Source: Mycoplasma anserisalpingitidis (GTDB lineage: Bacteria; Bacillota_I; Bacilli_A; Mycoplasmatales; Metamycoplasmataceae). From it: a stretch of DNA of 64,000 bases. A program made the translations under genes and the position numbers. The notes under the pieces are model-generated. The model saw nothing but the letters and a program-made list of their open reading frames with translations, was not told the origin of the DNA and did no database searches. Positions 46,119 to 56,219 of this stretch are shown one piece after another. Numbering within the stretch: the first letter of the stretch is position 1; every line of letters begins with the position of its first letter. The stretch spans positions 868,001 to 932,000 of the forward strand of contig NZ_CP042295.1 in the NCBI RefSeq assembly GCF_007859615.1, written 5' to 3'.

Positions 46119-46591
46119 TGCAACTTACAGATATTATTAGAAGACCTATTATTACCGAAAAAAGCAATCAACAAACAGTAAATAATAATTCATATACATT
46201 CGAAGTAGCTTATAATGCAAATAAATTCCAAATTGCTAGAGCTATTGAAATCATTTTCCAAGTAAAAGTTGAAAAAGTAAACACAATGAAATTTGAAAAA
46301 CAACCAAAAAACATTGGACGTTACCACGGATTTACAAACCGTTATAAAAAAGCTATTGTTAAATTAGCTGAAGGTGACTTAATTAACTTCTATCCTTCTG
46401 ATGAAGTTAAAGCCGAAGAAAAAGAAGAAAAAACTAAAAAAACAGCTAAAAAAGAAGTTTCAGAAGTTGAAAAAAGAGCTGCTGAAAAACTTGCTGCTAA
46501 AAAAGCAAACACAAATGTTAAAAAAGCTACAAAAACAGCTACAAAAACTAATGTTAAAAAAACAACAACTAGAAAAGTTGGTGGTGAATAA
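46118..46591 (+). CDS. rplW: 50S ribosomal protein L23 with long basic tail
   Basis: 157 residues. The core of about 90 residues (IIRRPIITEKS...IGRYHGFTNRYKKAIVKL) is followed by a 60-residue Lys/Ala/Thr-rich tail that is absent from E. coli L23. L23 lines the exit of the peptide tunnel and docks trigger factor and SRP. The tail would sit at this exit. Confidence 0.95.
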   Translation: MQLTDIIRRPIITEKSNQQTVNNNSYTFEVAYNANKFQIARAIEIIFQVKVEKVNTMKFEKQPKNIGRYHGFTNRYKKAIVKLAEGDLINFYPSDEVKAEEKEEKTKKTAKKEVSEVEKRAAEKLAAKKANTNVKKATKTATKTNVKKTTTRKVGGE

Positions 46592-46698
46592 TTATACCCC
46601 TAACTATAATATAAATTAATTATATAATACAATGTAAAGCGGAAAAGTCATGCTTAAAAGAAAGATCCGCAACTATTTTTAAGCAAAGGAGAAAAGAC
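46592..46698 (+). promoter_or_regulatory. internal promoter and structured leader before rplB
   Basis: Two TATAAT hexamers (46605-46610 and 46623-46628) are followed by a leader with two competing helices. GCGGA (46639-46643) can pair with TCCGC (46666-46670), and GCTTAAAA (46652-46659) with TTTTAAGC (46677-46684), directly ahead of the AAAGGAG ribosome-binding site. The helices interlock, so they would form a pseudoknot or exclude each other. Confidence 0.55.
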
Positions 46699-47544
46699 AT
46701 GGCTATTAAATACTATAAGCCAACAACCAATGGTCGTCGTAATATGTCAATTCTCGACTACAGACAAAACTTAAGTGGTCATGCACCTGAAAAATCATTA
46801 ATGGTGATTTTAAAAAACAATGCAGGGCGTAATAACCAAGGAAAAATTACAGTTCGTCATCACGGTGGTCGTGTAAAAAGATATTACAGAATCGTTGATT
46901 TTAAACGTAATAAAGATAATATTCCAGCTATTGTTAAAACAATTGAATATGATCCAAACAGATCAGCAAACATTTGTTTATTAGCATATGCAGATGGAGA
47001 AAAAAGATATATTTTAGCACCTAAAGGAATAAAAGTTGGGCAAACTGTTGTTTCAGGTGAAAATGCCGATATTATTGTTGGTAATTCACTTCCATTAAGT
47101 AATATTCCTGAAGGTACATTTGTTCACAACATTGAAATGCAACCAGGAGGTGGAGGTATCATTGCTCGTAGTGCTGGTACATCTGCACAAATTTTAGGTA
47201 AAGACGATGATGGAAAATATGTTGTTTTAAGATTAAAATCTGGTGAAACAAGACGTGTTTTAGCTCGTTGTCGTGCAACAATTGGTTTTGTTGGTAATGA
47301 AGAACACTTATTAGTAAATATTGGTAAAGCTGGTAAAAATAGACATATGGGTGTTAGACCTACAGTACGTGGATCAGTAATGAACCCAGTAGATCACCCA
47401 CATGGAGGGGGAGAAGGAAAACAACCTGTTGGTCGTAAAGCTCCTCTTACACCTTGAGGTAAAAAAGCTCTTGGAGTTAAAACAAGAAAAACTAAGAAAT
47501 CTTCAAACAAATTAATTATTAGAAGAAGAAAGGATGCTAAATAA
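46699..47544 (+). CDS. rplB: 50S ribosomal protein L2
   Basis: 281 residues. [22 protein letters not shown] and the peptidyl-transferase-region [23 protein letters not shown] (Trp from UGA) are intact. TAATG overlap with rpsS. Confidence 0.98.
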
Positions 47545-47822
47545 TGGCACGTAGTCTTAAAAAAGGACCTTTCGCAGATGATCATTTACTTAAAAAAGTA
47601 GATGCTATCGTTGAAGGTAAAGCACCTAAAAAACCTATCAAAACTTGATCAAGACGTTCTACAATTTTCCCTCACTTTGTAGGGTTAACATTCCAAGTAC
47701 ACAATGGTAAACAATTCATTGATGTTTATGTTACAGATGATATGGTTGGACACAAATTAGGAGAATTCTCACCTACCCGTACATATACAGGACATGGTGC
47801 AGATAAAGGTAAGAAGAAATAA
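47544..47822 (+). CDS. rpsS: 30S ribosomal protein S19
   Basis: 92 residues, [42 protein letters not shown], ending [11 protein letters not shown] gives the conserved Trp. Overlaps rplV by one base. Confidence 0.98.
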
Positions 47823-48166
47823 TGGAAAAAGTACAAGCAGTAGCACACGTTAAAATGCAACGTGTAAGTGCTCGTAAAGCACGTTTAGTTGCTGATTTAT
47901 TCAGAGGAAAAGACGTAAGAGAAGCACTTGGTATTTTATACAACACAAATAAAAAAGCATCTCCTTTATTTATTAAATTAATCCAATCAGCTGTTGCTAA
48001 TGCAACTAATAACCATGGAATGGACGCGTCAAAATTATTTGTTAAAGAAGTGTTAGTTAATGAAGGACCAACACTCAAAAGATTTCAACCTAGATCTCAA
48101 GGAAGAGCATATTCTATTTTCAAACGTACATCACACTTAACAGTTAAATTAGAGGAGAGAAACTAA
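47822..48166 (+). CDS. rplV: 50S ribosomal protein L22
   Basis: 114 residues, [19 protein letters not shown] and [21 protein letters not shown] are L22 signatures. It lines the exit tunnel opposite L4. Overlaps rpsC by one base. Confidence 0.98.
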   Translation: MEKVQAVAHVKMQRVSARKARLVADLFRGKDVREALGILYNTNKKASPLFIKLIQSAVANATNNHGMDASKLFVKEVLVNEGPTLKRFQPRSQGRAYSIFKRTSHLTVKLEERN

Positions 48167-48819
48167 TGGGACAAAAAGTCAATCCAAATGGATTCCGTTA
48201 TGGTGTAACTAAAGCACACAACACAACATGATACGAAGATAAAAAAGACTTTGGATCAAAACTTGTTGAAGATGCTAAAATTTATAATTTCTTTGATGCT
48301 TTAGTTCGTCAATATCAAATTGGTCAAGTTGAAGTTAGAAGAACTCAAGATAACAAAGTAACTGTTATTGTACATACAGCTAAACCAGCAGCAATGTTAG
48401 GACAAGAAGGTAAAAATATTGCTGAATTAACAGTAAAATTAACAAAATCAATCAAAAACAAAAATCTAAATGTAAATGTTCAAGTTGTAGAACTTAAAAA
48501 ACCTGATTTAAATGCTAGATTACTTGCTGAATCAATTGCTATTAAATTAGAAAACCGTGAATCATTCCGTACAGCACAAAAAATGGCTATCAGAAACGCT
48601 ATGCGTTCAGGAGCTAAAGGTATTAAAACCGCTGTTAGTGGACGTTTAAACGGAGTTGATATGGCTCGTACTGAAGGATATTCAGAAGGAGAAATGAAAC
48701 TTCACACATTAAGACAAAATGTTGATTATGCAACAGCAACAGCTCGTACAACATATGGAGCTATTGGTGTTAAGGTTTGAGTTTCATTAGGAGAAATTTT
48801 GGAAGGAGATAACAAATAA
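48166..48819 (+). CDS. rpsC: 30S ribosomal protein S3
   Basis: 217 residues: [22 protein letters not shown], a KH domain, and [31 protein letters not shown] at 48778-48780 near the end is Trp, adding 13 residues before TAA. Part of the mRNA entry site and helicase. Confidence 0.97.
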
Positions 48820-49241
48820 TGCTTCAACCAAAGAGAACAAAATACCGTAAACCATTCTTACAAAAACATGACAAAAGACGTGCTCAAAAAGGTAACACTG
48901 TTGCTTTTGGAGAATTTGGTTTACAAGCAGTTACAAGTGCTTGAGTAGATGCTCGTCAAATCGAGAGTGCTCGTATCGCTATTACAAGACGTATGGGACG
49001 TGAAGGACAAGTTATTATTAGAATTTTCCCTCACTTTGCTAAAACTTCTAAACCTATTGGGTTACGTATGGGATCAGGAAAAGGATCTCCTGAAAAATGA
49101 TATACAGCAGTTAAAGTTGATACAATGATGTTTGAAGTAAGTGGAGTTAGAGAAGATATTGCTCGTGATGCTCTACGTCTTGGTGGACACAAATTACCAG
49201 TTAAATGAAGAATAGTAGCTAAAACACAAGGAGAAGAATAA
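48819..49241 (+). CDS. rplP: 50S ribosomal protein L16
   Basis: 140 residues; [35 protein letters not shown] and KLPVKWRIV mark L16. Each conserved Trp is UGA. Confidence 0.97.
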
Positions 49242-49432
49242 TGTTATACAAAGACATAAAAGACAAATCAGTTGAAGAATTACAAAAATTAGTAAACGAT
49301 TTAAAAGCTGAATTATGAACATTAAAATTCAAAAATGCTACTGGAAGTTTAGATCAAACACACAAAATTAATGCTATGAGAAAAGACATTGCTAAAGTGT
49401 TAACAGCTTTAAATGAAAAAGGAGCTAAATAA
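49241..49432 (+). CDS. rpmC: 50S ribosomal protein L29
   Basis: 63 residues: [25 protein letters not shown] and [15 protein letters not shown]. Two-helix protein at the tunnel exit. Overlaps rplP by one base. Confidence 0.95.
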
Positions 49433-49434
49433 TT

Positions 49435-49710
49435 ATGGAAAGAAACGCAAGAAAAACACGTGTTGGTAGAGTAGTTTCTGCAGGTAAAAACGAAAAAACA
49501 ATTATTGTTGCAGTTGATACTTACAAGAAAAATACTTTATACTCAAAACGTTACAAATCTACAAAACGTTTTGCAGTTCATGATGAAAACCATGAAGCTG
49601 GATTAAATGATATTGTTGTAATCATGGAAACTAGACCACTTTCAAAAACAAAACATTTTAGATTGGTATCAATCAAAGAAAAATCACAAGCTTCACAAGG
49701 AGATAATTAA
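49435..49710 (+). CDS. rpsQ: 30S ribosomal protein S17
   Basis: 91 residues: [22 protein letters not shown] and [14 protein letters not shown]. Overlaps rplN by one base. Confidence 0.97.
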   Translation: MERNARKTRVGRVVSAGKNEKTIIVAVDTYKKNTLYSKRYKSTKRFAVHDENHEAGLNDIVVIMETRPLSKTKHFRLVSIKEKSQASQGDN

Positions 49711-50075
49711 TGTTAATTGAATTATCAAGAGCTAATGTTGCAGATAACTCTGGTGCAAAAGAAATTGGTGTTATCCGTATTTTAGGTGGAAGCAAAAAGA
49801 AAGTGGCAAATATTGGTGATGTTGTTGTATGTTCTGTTAAAAAAGCAATTCCTAATGGTGGAGTTAAAGCAGGACAAGTTGTAAAAGCTGTAGTTGTAAG
49901 AAGTCGTTATGGAACAAAACGTCCAAACGGTTCATATATTCGTTTTGATGATAATGCTGTTGTTTTACTTAAAGAAGATTTATCACCACGTGGAACACGT
50001 GTGTTCGGACCAGTTGCTCGTGAAATTCGTGAAAGATTCCCAAAAATCGTTTCATTAGCACCTGAAGTATTATAA
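49710..50075 (+). CDS. rplN: 50S ribosomal protein L14
   Basis: 121 residues, beginning [21 protein letters not shown] and ending [18 protein letters not shown]. Near the subunit interface. Confidence 0.98.
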   Translation: MLIELSRANVADNSGAKEIGVIRILGGSKKKVANIGDVVVCSVKKAIPNGGVKAGQVVKAVVVRSRYGTKRPNGSYIRFDDNAVVLLKEDLSPRGTRVFGPVAREIRERFPKIVSLAPEVL

Positions 50076-50088
50076 TAAGGAGTCATTT

Positions 50089-50421
50089 ATGAATAAAGTT
50101 AAATTTAAAAAAGGTGATGAAGTTATTGTAATTGCTGGAAGAGAAAAAGGTAAAACAGGAAGAATTGAAAAAATCGATTCTAAAAAACAAACAGTTATTA
50201 TCAAAGATTTAAATATGGTTACAAAACACAACAAACCATCACAAATGAATACAGAAGGTTCAATATCAAACATCGAAGCTCCAATCCATGTTTCAAACGT
50301 AGCATATTTAGTAAAAAAAGCTGGTAAAAATACAAACGCTCAATTTTCAAAAATTGGATTCCAAGTAAACAAAGATGGTAAAAAAGTAAGAATCGCTAAG
50401 AAAACTAAGAAGGAAATTTAA
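50089..50421 (+). CDS. rplX: 50S ribosomal protein L24
   Basis: 110 residues with the KOW motif [20 protein letters not shown]. Early assembly protein. A TAAGGAG ribosome-binding site precedes it. Confidence 0.97.
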   Translation: MNKVKFKKGDEVIVIAGREKGKTGRIEKIDSKKQTVIIKDLNMVTKHNKPSQMNTEGSISNIEAPIHVSNVAYLVKKAGKNTNAQFSKIGFQVNKDGKKVRIAKKTKKEI

Positions 50422-50423
50422 TT

Positions 50424-50972
50424 ATGAATTTAAAACAAGTTTATTTAGAGAAAGCAGTTCCTGCTTTAAGAGAAAAATACAATTACTCATCTATTATGGA
50501 AGTTCCAAGAATTGAAAAAATTGTTATCAACATGACAGCTGGTAAAGAAGTTTCAAACTCAAAAGCTATTGAAGAAGTTTTAAATGAATTAACACAAATC
50601 ACAAGTCAAAAACCATTCCAAACAAGAGCTAAAAAATCTAATGCTTCTTGAAAATTACGTGAAGGTATGCCTATGGGTGGAAAAGTAACTTTACGTAGAG
50701 AAAGAATGTGAGATTTCTTAGAAAAATTAATTAATGTTGCAATGCCACGTATTCGTGATTTCCGTGGTGCAAACCCTAAAGCATTTGATGGTAGAGGAAA
50801 CTTTGCTTTAGGAATTAAAGAAGAAATTATCTTCCCTGAAATTGAATTCGACAAAATCCGTCGTATCAAAGGATTAGACGTATTAATTGTAACTACTGCT
50901 AAAACAAACAAAGAAGCTAGAACATTACTAGAATTAGTTGGTGTACCATTTGAGAAAAAAGGAGATAAATAA
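50424..50972 (+). CDS. rplE: 50S ribosomal protein L5
   Basis: 182 residues: [21 protein letters not shown], the UGA-coded Trp in [19 protein letters not shown], and [17 protein letters not shown]. It binds 5S rRNA. Overlaps rpsN by one base. Confidence 0.98.
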
Positions 50973-51157
50973 TGGCTAGAAAAGCATTAATCGAAAAAGC
51001 TAAACGTCACCCTAAATTCTCAACACGTGCATATACACGTTGTGAATTATGTGGACGTCCACACTCAGTATTAAGAAAATATAAAATTTGTCGTATCTGC
51101 TTCAGAGGCTTAGCTAATGAAGGAAAAATTCCAGGTATGAAGAAAGCGAGTTGATAA
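50972..51157 (+). CDS. rpsN: 30S ribosomal protein S14 type Z
   Basis: 61 residues with four zinc Cys at 24, 27, 40 and 43 (CELC...CRIC), the zinc-containing short form. The protein ends KKASW: the UGA at 51152-51154 is the final Trp and TAA follows. Overlaps rpsH by one base. Confidence 0.97.
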
Positions 51158-51552
51158 TGTTTATTACAGATCCTATTTCAGATATGATCGTTCGTATCAA
51201 AAATTCTAATCAAAGAAAACACAAAACTGTTTCAATTCCTTACTCAAATAAAAAAGCAAAAATTCTAGATTTAATTTTAGCTGAAGGATACATTTCATCT
51301 TATGCAGTGGAAGGTGAAGGTGTTGAAAAATCATTAGTAGTTACATTAAAATATAAAGGTTCACAATCAGCAATCGTAGGAATTAAACGTATTTCAAAAC
51401 CAGGTTTAAGAGTATACGTTAAAGCTGATGAATTACCTAAAGTATTATCAGGTTATGGAACAGCAATTATTTCAACTTCAAAAGGTATTATGACTGATAA
51501 AACAGCTAGAAAGGAAAATGTTGGGGGAGAAGTTATCGCCCACATTTGATAG
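51157..51552 (+). CDS. rpsH: 30S ribosomal protein S8
   Basis: 131 residues, [28 protein letters not shown], and a C-terminus GGEVIAHIW whose Trp is UGA, followed by TAG. The ATG at 51157 overlaps the rpsN stop. S8 is the operon repressor of spc in other bacteria. Confidence 0.97.
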
Positions 51553-51560
51553 GTAGTTCT

Positions 51561-52100
51561 ATGTCTCGTGTTGGAAATAGAGTTCTTAACATTCCTGCTG
51601 GAACAACAGTTACTGTAAATGATACTTTAGTTACAGTAAGTGGAAAATTAGGAAAATTAGAAAGACAATTTAGTCCATTAATCACTGTTAAAGTTGAAAA
51701 TAATCAAGTTACAACACTTCGTGCAAATGAAGAAAAACACACTAAACAATTACATGGAACAACAAATGCTCACATTTCAAATATGATCATTGGTGTTTCA
51801 AAAGGATTCCAAAAAGAATTAGCAATTAATGGGGTTGGATATAAAGCAGTGTATAAAGAAAATCAACTTCATGTTTCTGCTGGTTACTCACATGATGTTA
51901 TTTTAAATGTTCCTTCTGATGTTAAAGTTGAAGTTCCTAAACCTACAATTGTTATTGTTTCAGGAATCAACAAACAATCAGTTGGTGAATTTGCAGCTAA
52001 TGTTAGAGCAATTAGAAAACCTAATCCATACTCAGGAAAAGGTATTGCATATAAAGGTGAAAAAATCAGACGTAAAGAAGGGAAAACAGCTTCTAAATAA
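51561..52100 (+). CDS. rplF: 50S ribosomal protein L6
   Basis: 179 residues, MSRVGNRVLNIPAGTTV, and NPYSGKGIAYKGEKIRRKEGKTA at the C-terminus. The ATG at 51561 gives the usual length; an upstream in-frame start at 51546 would lie within the end of rpsH. Confidence 0.97.
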   Translation: MSRVGNRVLNIPAGTTVTVNDTLVTVSGKLGKLERQFSPLITVKVENNQVTTLRANEEKHTKQLHGTTNAHISNMIIGVSKGFQKELAINGVGYKAVYKENQLHVSAGYSHDVILNVPSDVKVEVPKPTIVIVSGINKQSVGEFAANVRAIRKPNPYSGKGIAYKGEKIRRKEGKTASK

Positions 52101-52121
52101 TAGAAGTATAAGGTATATAAT

Positions 52122-52472
52122 ATGGCAAAATTATCAAGAAATCAAGCGAGAAAAGTTAAACATGTTCGTTTACGTCAACACATCGTTGGTTCAAGTGTTA
52201 AACCTCGTTTAAACGTTTTCAAATCTCACCAAAACTTATATGCTCAATTAATTGATGACTCTAAAGGAGTTACTTTAACAAGTGCTTCAACATTATCAAA
52301 CAAAGAATATGGTGGAAATATTAAAGCTGCTAGTGAATTAGGTTCAGTAATGGGACAAAAAATCGTGAAGTTAGGAATTAAAGAAGTTGTTTTTGATCGT
52401 GGTGGTTACATTTACCATGGTCGTGTTAAAGCGTTTGCTGAAGCTGTAAGAGAAAAAGGAGTTAAATTCTAA
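52122..52472 (+). CDS. rplR: 50S ribosomal protein L18
   Basis: 116 residues; [20 protein letters not shown] and [23 protein letters not shown]. Binds 5S rRNA with L5. Overlaps rpsE. Confidence 0.98.
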   Translation: MAKLSRNQARKVKHVRLRQHIVGSSVKPRLNVFKSHQNLYAQLIDDSKGVTLTSASTLSNKEYGGNIKAASELGSVMGQKIVKLGIKEVVFDRGGYIYHGRVKAFAEAVREKGVKF

Positions 52473-53125
52473 TGGAAAACCAAAAGAAAATTGAAAAAAC
52501 TGTTGAAGAAACAGGAACAAAAAATGTAACTCTTAAGAAAAGAAATACAAAACCTGCTGTTAAAAACGCTGAAAATAATGAAAAACGTCAAAACAATTCA
52601 GAAAAACCAAGAAGAAACAACTTAAGAGAAAAAAAAGTTAATGATGCTTTTGCTGATTTTTCAGAAAAAGTTGTTGACATTGCTCGTGTTACAAAAGTTG
52701 TTAAAGGTGGAAGAAGATTTAGTTTCTCAGCATTTGTTGTAGTCGGAAATAAAAAAGGTCGTGTTGGATATGGACACGGAAAAGCAAATGAAGTTCCAGA
52801 TGCAATTAAAAAAGCTGTTAAAGATGCTCAAAACAACCTTGTTGAAGTTCCTTTATACAATGGAACTATTCCTCATGAAACAAATGCTAAATTCTTAGCT
52901 TCAAAAGTTATTTTAAAACCAGCACCCGAAGGTAAAGGACTTATTGCTTCAGGTTCAGTTCGTGCTGTTGCTGAATTAGCTGGATACAACAACATTGTTA
53001 CAAAAACATATGGATCACGTTCAAAAACAAACATCGTTAAAGCTACTGTTAAAGCTCTTAAAACTTTAAGAACACCTGAAAAAATTGCTGAAATCAGAGA
53101 TAAAGATGTAAAGGAACTATTATAA
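52472..53125 (+). CDS. rpsE: 30S ribosomal protein S5 with N-terminal extension
   Basis: 217 residues. A 60-residue Lys/Asn/Glu-rich, probably disordered extension precedes the double-stranded-RNA-binding fold ([30 protein letters not shown]) and the C-terminal domain. rpmD (L30), which lies next in many bacteria, is absent here, as usual in mycoplasmas. Overlaps rplO by one base. Confidence 0.97.
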   Translation: MENQKKIEKTVEETGTKNVTLKKRNTKPAVKNAENNEKRQNNSEKPRRNNLREKKVNDAFADFSEKVVDIARVTKVVKGGRRFSFSAFVVVGNKKGRVGYGHGKANEVPDAIKKAVKDAQNNLVEVPLYNGTIPHETNAKFLASKVILKPAPEGKGLIASGSVRAVAELAGYNNIVTKTYGSRSKTNIVKATVKALKTLRTPEKIAEIRDKDVKELL

Positions 53126-53565
53126 TGGATAGAATTAAATTACATACTCTTAAATATACAGAAGACTCAAGACCAGAAAAACACCGTAAAGGTCGTGGTC
53201 ACGCTGCTGGTAAAGGTAAACAAGCGGGTAAAGGGCAATCAGGACAAAATAAACGTAAAGGTCATAGATTAGGTTTCGAAGGGGGTCAAACACCATGATT
53301 CCGTCGTATTGGAAAACGTGGATTCAACAATGTAAACCATGTTGAATACCAAGTAATTAATCTTAAAGACCTTGAAAGATGCTATGAAAACAATGATGAA
53401 GTATCAGTAGAAACTTTATTTGAAAAAGGTTTAATTAAAAGAACATTGCCTATTAAATTATTAGGTAATGGTGAATTAACTAAATCATTAACAATCAACA
53501 TTCACAAAGTTTCTGAATCAGCAAGAAAAGCTGTCGAAGCTGCTGGTGGAAAAATTTTAGAATAA
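53125..53565 (+). CDS. rplO: 50S ribosomal protein L15
   Basis: 146 residues. The Gly/Lys-rich N-terminus [24 protein letters not shown] and the segment [15 protein letters not shown] (Trp from UGA) are typical. Confidence 0.97.
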
Positions 53566-53573
53566 TAAAATAT

Positions 53574-53605
53574 AGTTGACGACATTTCGTCAACTTTTTA
53601 TTTTG
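53574..53605 (+). terminator. intrinsic terminator inside the spc cluster
   Basis: GTTGACGA (53575-53582) pairs with TCGTCAAC (53587-53594) over a CATT loop, followed by TTTTTATTTT. It separates the ribosomal genes up to rplO from the small zinc-ribbon gene and secY. Confidence 0.85.
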
Positions 53606-53630
53606 TTCTTTTTTAGTTCACCTAAATAAA
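53603..53630 (+). promoter_or_regulatory. promoter-like module shared with recA
   Basis: TTGTTC (53603-53608), GTTCAC (53616-53621) and TAAATAAA (53623-53630) occur in the same order and nearly the same spacing upstream of recA (62496-62525). In both cases TTGTTC lies 55 bases before the ATG. No TATAAT is present. Confidence 0.55.
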
Positions 53631-53657
53631 TTAACACATATTAAGGTGGAGGTTAAT

Positions 53658-53996
53658 ATGAATATATATAAATTAGAACAAATCGAAAATAAAATTAAAT
53701 ACATTAATGACAATTTTGAAAGCACACCTTTCAATAAAAGAGAAAAGTTAATGGATGAACTTGAAACTATGTTATTTAAATTAGTTGTTGATGAAGTAAA
53801 TGTATGCAAACAATGTGGATTAAAGCAACCTAAATTTAATTATTTTAAATCTAAAAAAATGTTTGTACATAACAAATGTGGATACATTATTCCAGCGAAT
53901 CAACTACTGAATAACTTTGATTTTGAGAAATGAAATCTAGAAGATTTTAGTAAAACTTTTTCAAAAATTCAAGATTGACATTGATTGATTTTTTAA
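53658..53996 (+). CDS. small zinc-ribbon-like protein of unknown function
   Basis: 112 residues from the ATG after GGTGGAGGT; the GTG at 53646 lies in that ribosome-binding site. A helical N-terminus (1-45) is followed by Cys50-x2-Cys53 and His71-x2-Cys74, a possible CCHC zinc knuckle. The tail is aromatic with Trp codons as UGA, and ends DWHWLIF. No family recognised. It lies between rplO and secY, where no such gene is usual, behind its own terminator and promoter-like module. Confidence 0.75.
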
Positions 53997-54063
53997 CAAA
54001 TATAGCTTATTTTTAACTAAATATTACCGGAACATAATTGCTTTAAAAAAACACTAAATTTTA

Positions 54064-54069
54064 TATAAT
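54064..54069 (+). promoter_or_regulatory. -10 element upstream of secY
   Basis: TATAAT 38 bases before the secY ATG; GTGAGGATG is the ribosome-binding site. It makes secY and the genes after it a separate transcript. Confidence 0.45.
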
Positions 54070-54106
54070 TAAAATACAATTTGTATTTAATAAAAAGTGA
54101 GGATGA

Positions 54107-55528
54107 ATGAGTTTTTTTAGAAGGAAGTCAAATAAACTTTTTGCATTATGGAATAAGATAAAAAGTAATTTTTTAAGTTTTTGAAGTACTAAAGATATAA
54201 CCAAAAAAGTTCTATTCACCTTGCTTTTGTTAAGTATTTATATCATTGGTACAACTATAACAGCACCATTTGTTAAAATTAATTCTGCAAGAAATATTAA
54301 TAGCGATTCATTTTTTGACACACTAAATTTAGTTGGTGGTGGTGGATTATCTAGATTCTCAATTTTTGCTTTAGGAATAAGTCCTTTTATTAATGCATCA
54401 CTTATAATGATGATTCTACAGTCAAAATTATTCCCGCCTATTTACAAGTTAAGTCAAAGCGGACCACATGGAAGAAAGAAAATTAATGTTATTACCAGAG
54501 CAATAACTTTAGTAATTGCAATACCTCAAGCAATATTCTTAACTAAATCATTAACTGCTGGAGGAGCTTCAAGTGCATTTATTCAAATAGTTTCTCCAAA
54601 CGGAATGAATGAAAATGTTATAGTTTTCTTTATACTTCCAATGATTTTGGTAGGTGCAACTTTATTCTGTTTATTCTTATCTGAAGAAATAACAAATAAA
54701 GGTATTGGTAACGGTACTAGTTTGATTATTTTCACTGGTATAGCAATGAGATTACCAATTCAATTCCAGTCAGCCTTTAAGGAATTATCAAATGATTTTT
54801 TAGTTAGTGGCTCATTAATTGGATTAATTAATTTTAGTTTCTATGTAATATGTTATTTCTTAGTAATTCTAATTATTTCTATTGTTTACAATAGTGAAAG
54901 ACATATTCCTATTCAACAAGTTGGATCGGGTAGATCAAGAAATACTAAAGAAATGGGTAAATTACCAATTAAGTTGAATCCGGGTGGAATTATGCCTGTT
55001 ATCTTTGCAATGATGGTTATTTCTTTCCCCACAATGATCGCTAATATCCTACCTAAAGATAATTATGGCGCTTGATGAATTAAACACAATTTACAATTCA
55101 CTCAACCATTTGGTTTAGGATTATTGGTTGTTATAACATTTGTTTTCTCATTATTGATGGGAATCCAACAATCAAAAGTTGATAAAATAGCTGAAGATTT
55201 TGCTAAAAATTCAACATTCATTCCTGGTGTTAGACCTGGTGAAGAAACACAAGATTACTTAATTGGTGTTGTATTTAGATTGAGTTTGTTTAGTGCTTTC
55301 TATCTTGTTATTTTAGCAAGTATGCAACATGTACAAGTTATTTTAGGTATTTTACCTGCTCAAATTGCTTTCGGTGGAACTGGTTTAATGATTTTAGTTT
55401 CCGTAGCCATTGAAACAATAACTCAATTAAAAGCAAGAAATAAAACTGTTAAGCTTGCCAAAGCTAAAAGAGTTACTAAAGCTAACTTTAACTCTAAAAA
55501 TGTAAATGGAGATGGTTTATTATGATAA
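54107..55528 (+). CDS. secY: protein translocase subunit SecY
   Basis: 473 residues with about ten membrane helices. Family motifs are GISPFINASLIMMILQ, IGNGTSLIIF and GIMPVIFAMM. The basic loop SERHIPIQQVGSGRSR matches the ribosome contact. The frame ends with UGA (Trp) at 55523-55525 and TAA at 55526-55528, so it overlaps adk by seven bases. It forms the export channel. Confidence 0.97.
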
Positions 55529-56169
55529 AACAAAATTGTAATTTAATTTTTTTAGGAGCTCCTGGTGTTGGAAAAGGAACAGTAGCTTCAATTATCGCTA
55601 ATTTAACAGATTTAGAACATGTTTCTACAGGCAATATATTTAGAAACGAAATAAAGAACAAAACTGAATTAGGATTAAAAGTTCAAGAAATTGTTACAAC
55701 TGGTGGTTATGTTCCTGACGAAATAACAAACAGAATTGTTAAAAATAAAATAGATGAAACAATTAAAACAAATACAAAAATAATTCTTGATGGTTTTCCA
55801 AGAACAATTGATCAAGCAAAATTTTTAGAAACAATCGAAAACTTTGATTATAAAGTGGTTGAATTGTATGCTCCAGAATCAGTTATTTTAGAAAGATTAT
55901 CTGGAAGAAGAACTTGTTCAAAGTGTTCAACTGGGTATCATGTTAAATTTAAACCAAGTTCAAAGGGTGATAAATGTGAAAATTGTGGCGGTGATTTAGA
56001 ACAACGTAAAGACGATCAACCTAGTTCAATTATCAAAAGATTAGAAATTTACAATGAACAAACAAACCCATTAATTGATTATTTTAAAAATGCAAACAGA
56101 TTGATTGTGGTAGAAGCTATTGACGCTCCAGAAAATGTTGCAGATAGTGTTTTGAAAAAAATTAAATAG
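55522..56169 (+). CDS. adk: adenylate kinase (zinc lid type)
   Basis: 215 residues: P-loop GAPGVGKGT, DGFPRTIDQA, and a LID with four Cys (CSKC...CENC) that bind zinc as in Gram-positive enzymes. It converts AMP and ATP to two ADP. The ATG is within the end of secY. Confidence 0.97.
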   Translation: MIKQNCNLIFLGAPGVGKGTVASIIANLTDLEHVSTGNIFRNEIKNKTELGLKVQEIVTTGGYVPDEITNRIVKNKIDETIKTNTKIILDGFPRTIDQAKFLETIENFDYKVVELYAPESVILERLSGRRTCSKCSTGYHVKFKPSSKGDKCENCGGDLEQRKDDQPSSIIKRLEIYNEQTNPLIDYFKNANRLIVVEAIDAPENVADSVLKKIK

Positions 56170-56219
56170 TAATACAATTTAAAACATAATAATTAACATA
56201 TTTAGGATTTATTATTTCT

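Noticed and set aside
53646-53657. GTG start for the zinc-ribbon gene
   Set aside because: It lies in the GGTGGAGGT ribosome-binding site of the ATG at 53658.
55516-55528. Apparent truncation of SecY by UGA before adk
   Set aside because: UGA is Trp; TAA follows at once. The overlap with adk is an ordinary translational coupling.
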